A DNA stretch of 23,523 nt from Apostichopus californicus (Eukaryota; Echinodermata; Holothuroidea; Aspidochirotida; Stichopodidae): the NCBI GenBank assembly GCA_020650975.1, contig JAIPMN010007473.1:1-23523 (forward strand), read 5' to 3'. Position 1 is the stretch's first letter. The number at the start of each line of letters is the position of its first letter. Below the pieces are notes generated by a model. It made no database searches. It was not told where the DNA came from and saw only the letters and a program-made list of their open reading frames with translations. Shown piece by piece: positions 22,542 through 23,523 of the stretch. The position numbers were made by a program, and so were the translations under genes.

Positions 22542-23523
22542 CCTTTGCTCTCTATTTCTTGCACATAACGCCTTTCGATATAAACTATACACCTAGGCTA
22601 TACACTGTCTTGTCTGGTCGTGCGTGCATCACCCATATCTGTTTTGTTTCGAATCTTCTTTTTTTTCACCTAAATTCTGCCTCGGCATGGTTTGCGTGGG
22701 CTGCGCCGTTGCCTAAGCGACGGTTGAAAACCATAGGCGTTTATTCTCTACATCTCTGCATTGTCATGTTATCATTCACTTTCTGTAATGGGACAAAGAT
22801 GATTTATATGATAAAGGTCCATTAGTCGCGTTTAAAGATTAAAAGCTTTAACAAAGTGATTTGCTTCGCGGCAATTTCCGACATCGCCCGCCAAAAGTGT
22901 TTCTAGACGAAGCGTAAAACGTCTGTTGGTAACACAGCAGCCACGTGTAAAGAGCGAAGTGTTAATAAAACATACCTTTGTTGATATACCTTTAGGTCCA
23001 TGAACGAAATCGTTCATCAATTTTGAAAATGAATAGAGATGAACGGTAATCTCTTTTAAATGTGTATTTGTGTGATCCTCGTGTTAAAATATGTATATGC
23101 TATTCGTTGTATAATATGGTTCGATTTAAGTTTACCATGCATATATAGTACAATTTGTACGTGAAGGTGGAATCAATCACTTGTGCGCAGACGTGGTGTC
23201 GGCGAATAAAATCTTACCATGGAGTAGAAATCCTACTACAAACCTCCACGTTCGATCTTTAAGATGTAAAAGGTCATGTGCTCCGCGTATTCAAACATAA
23301 GGTATGACAATCTTGGAAATAATAACGGGCACGTTCATACAAAACACCAGCGTTGTTAAGTTGCTTTATAAATTTCTAGTGAAATTTGTTAAATCAATTT
23401 GTCAACTGAAATGAAATGTGATGTTCGCATAGAGAATTTTGAAAACCGTAAACTACGCAGAAGACAGATAAGCAAACAATCAGTGTATTTTCACTAATGG
23501 ATCATCCTAACTATATTAATATT
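22542..23523. other. Intergenic, no gene recognised
   Basis: Contains an RFX X-box-like imperfect palindrome at 22708-22721 in a CpG-richer patch (22615-22745). The remainder is AT-rich without recognisable coding sequence on either strand. Confidence 0.75.

Noticed and set aside
22275-22568. Long open frames on both strands encoding HPSI-rich or WMDG-rich peptides
   Set aside because: They are translation of a tetranucleotide array that lacks stop codons; there is no start context, no splice signal and no complex sequence.
23118-23130. GGTTCGATTTAAG as a tRNA T-arm
   Set aside because: No acceptor stem, D-arm or anticodon arm can be fitted upstream.

Overview
The window is animal nuclear DNA: spliced exons, GT-AG introns, AT-rich non-coding sequence, microsatellites and homopolymer runs. 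It holds one recognisable gene, the 3' end of a Groucho/TLE (Transducin-like Enhancer of split) co-repressor on the + strand. The organism is probably an invertebrate. The protein is very close to vertebrate TLEs, introns are 0.5-4.4 kb, and short words of the type TAGGCCTA / TAGCCTAC recur (17197, 19411, 19441, 13537, 7674), which I associate with echinoderm genomes. An echinoderm, possibly a sea cucumber, is my best guess, but this is an impression and not a proof.

Layout. 1-741 is the 3' part of an intron. Six coding exons follow at 742-912, 1462-1607, 5994-6105, 8176-8258, 10875-11055 and 11542-11649 (stop TAG 11647-11649). They join without gap or frame conflict into 266 residues plus stop, which line up residue for residue with human TLE1 505-770, i.e. 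most of the C-terminal WD40 propeller. The N-terminal Q domain, the GP, CcN and SP regions and the first part of the propeller lie upstream of the window. The 3' UTR runs from 11650 to a likely polyadenylation site just after 14048 (alternatives at 12537-12560, 13498 and 14320). From about 14.35 kb to the end (about 9 kb) I see no convincing gene. That stretch holds C- and G-rich tracts, a 390-bp CATC-type tetranucleotide array (22150-22541), two perfect CRE octamers, two RFX X-box-like sites and two short exon-like segments of low confidence.

The encoded segment is the part of Groucho that binds WRPW/WRPY and eh1 peptides of repressors such as Hairy/Hes, Runt, Engrailed and Goosecoid. The pore residues known to be needed for that binding are all present, so the product should be a working co-repressor. 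The introns contain a recent 203-bp tandem duplication just before an exon, a 37-A tract with possible flanking target-site duplication, a perfect 20-bp palindrome and some CpG-richer patches that may be regulatory.

I found no retroviral, LTR or Polinton-like element, no tRNA or rRNA, and no CRISPR array. I do not see an undescribed biological system here; the findings listed are modest leads.
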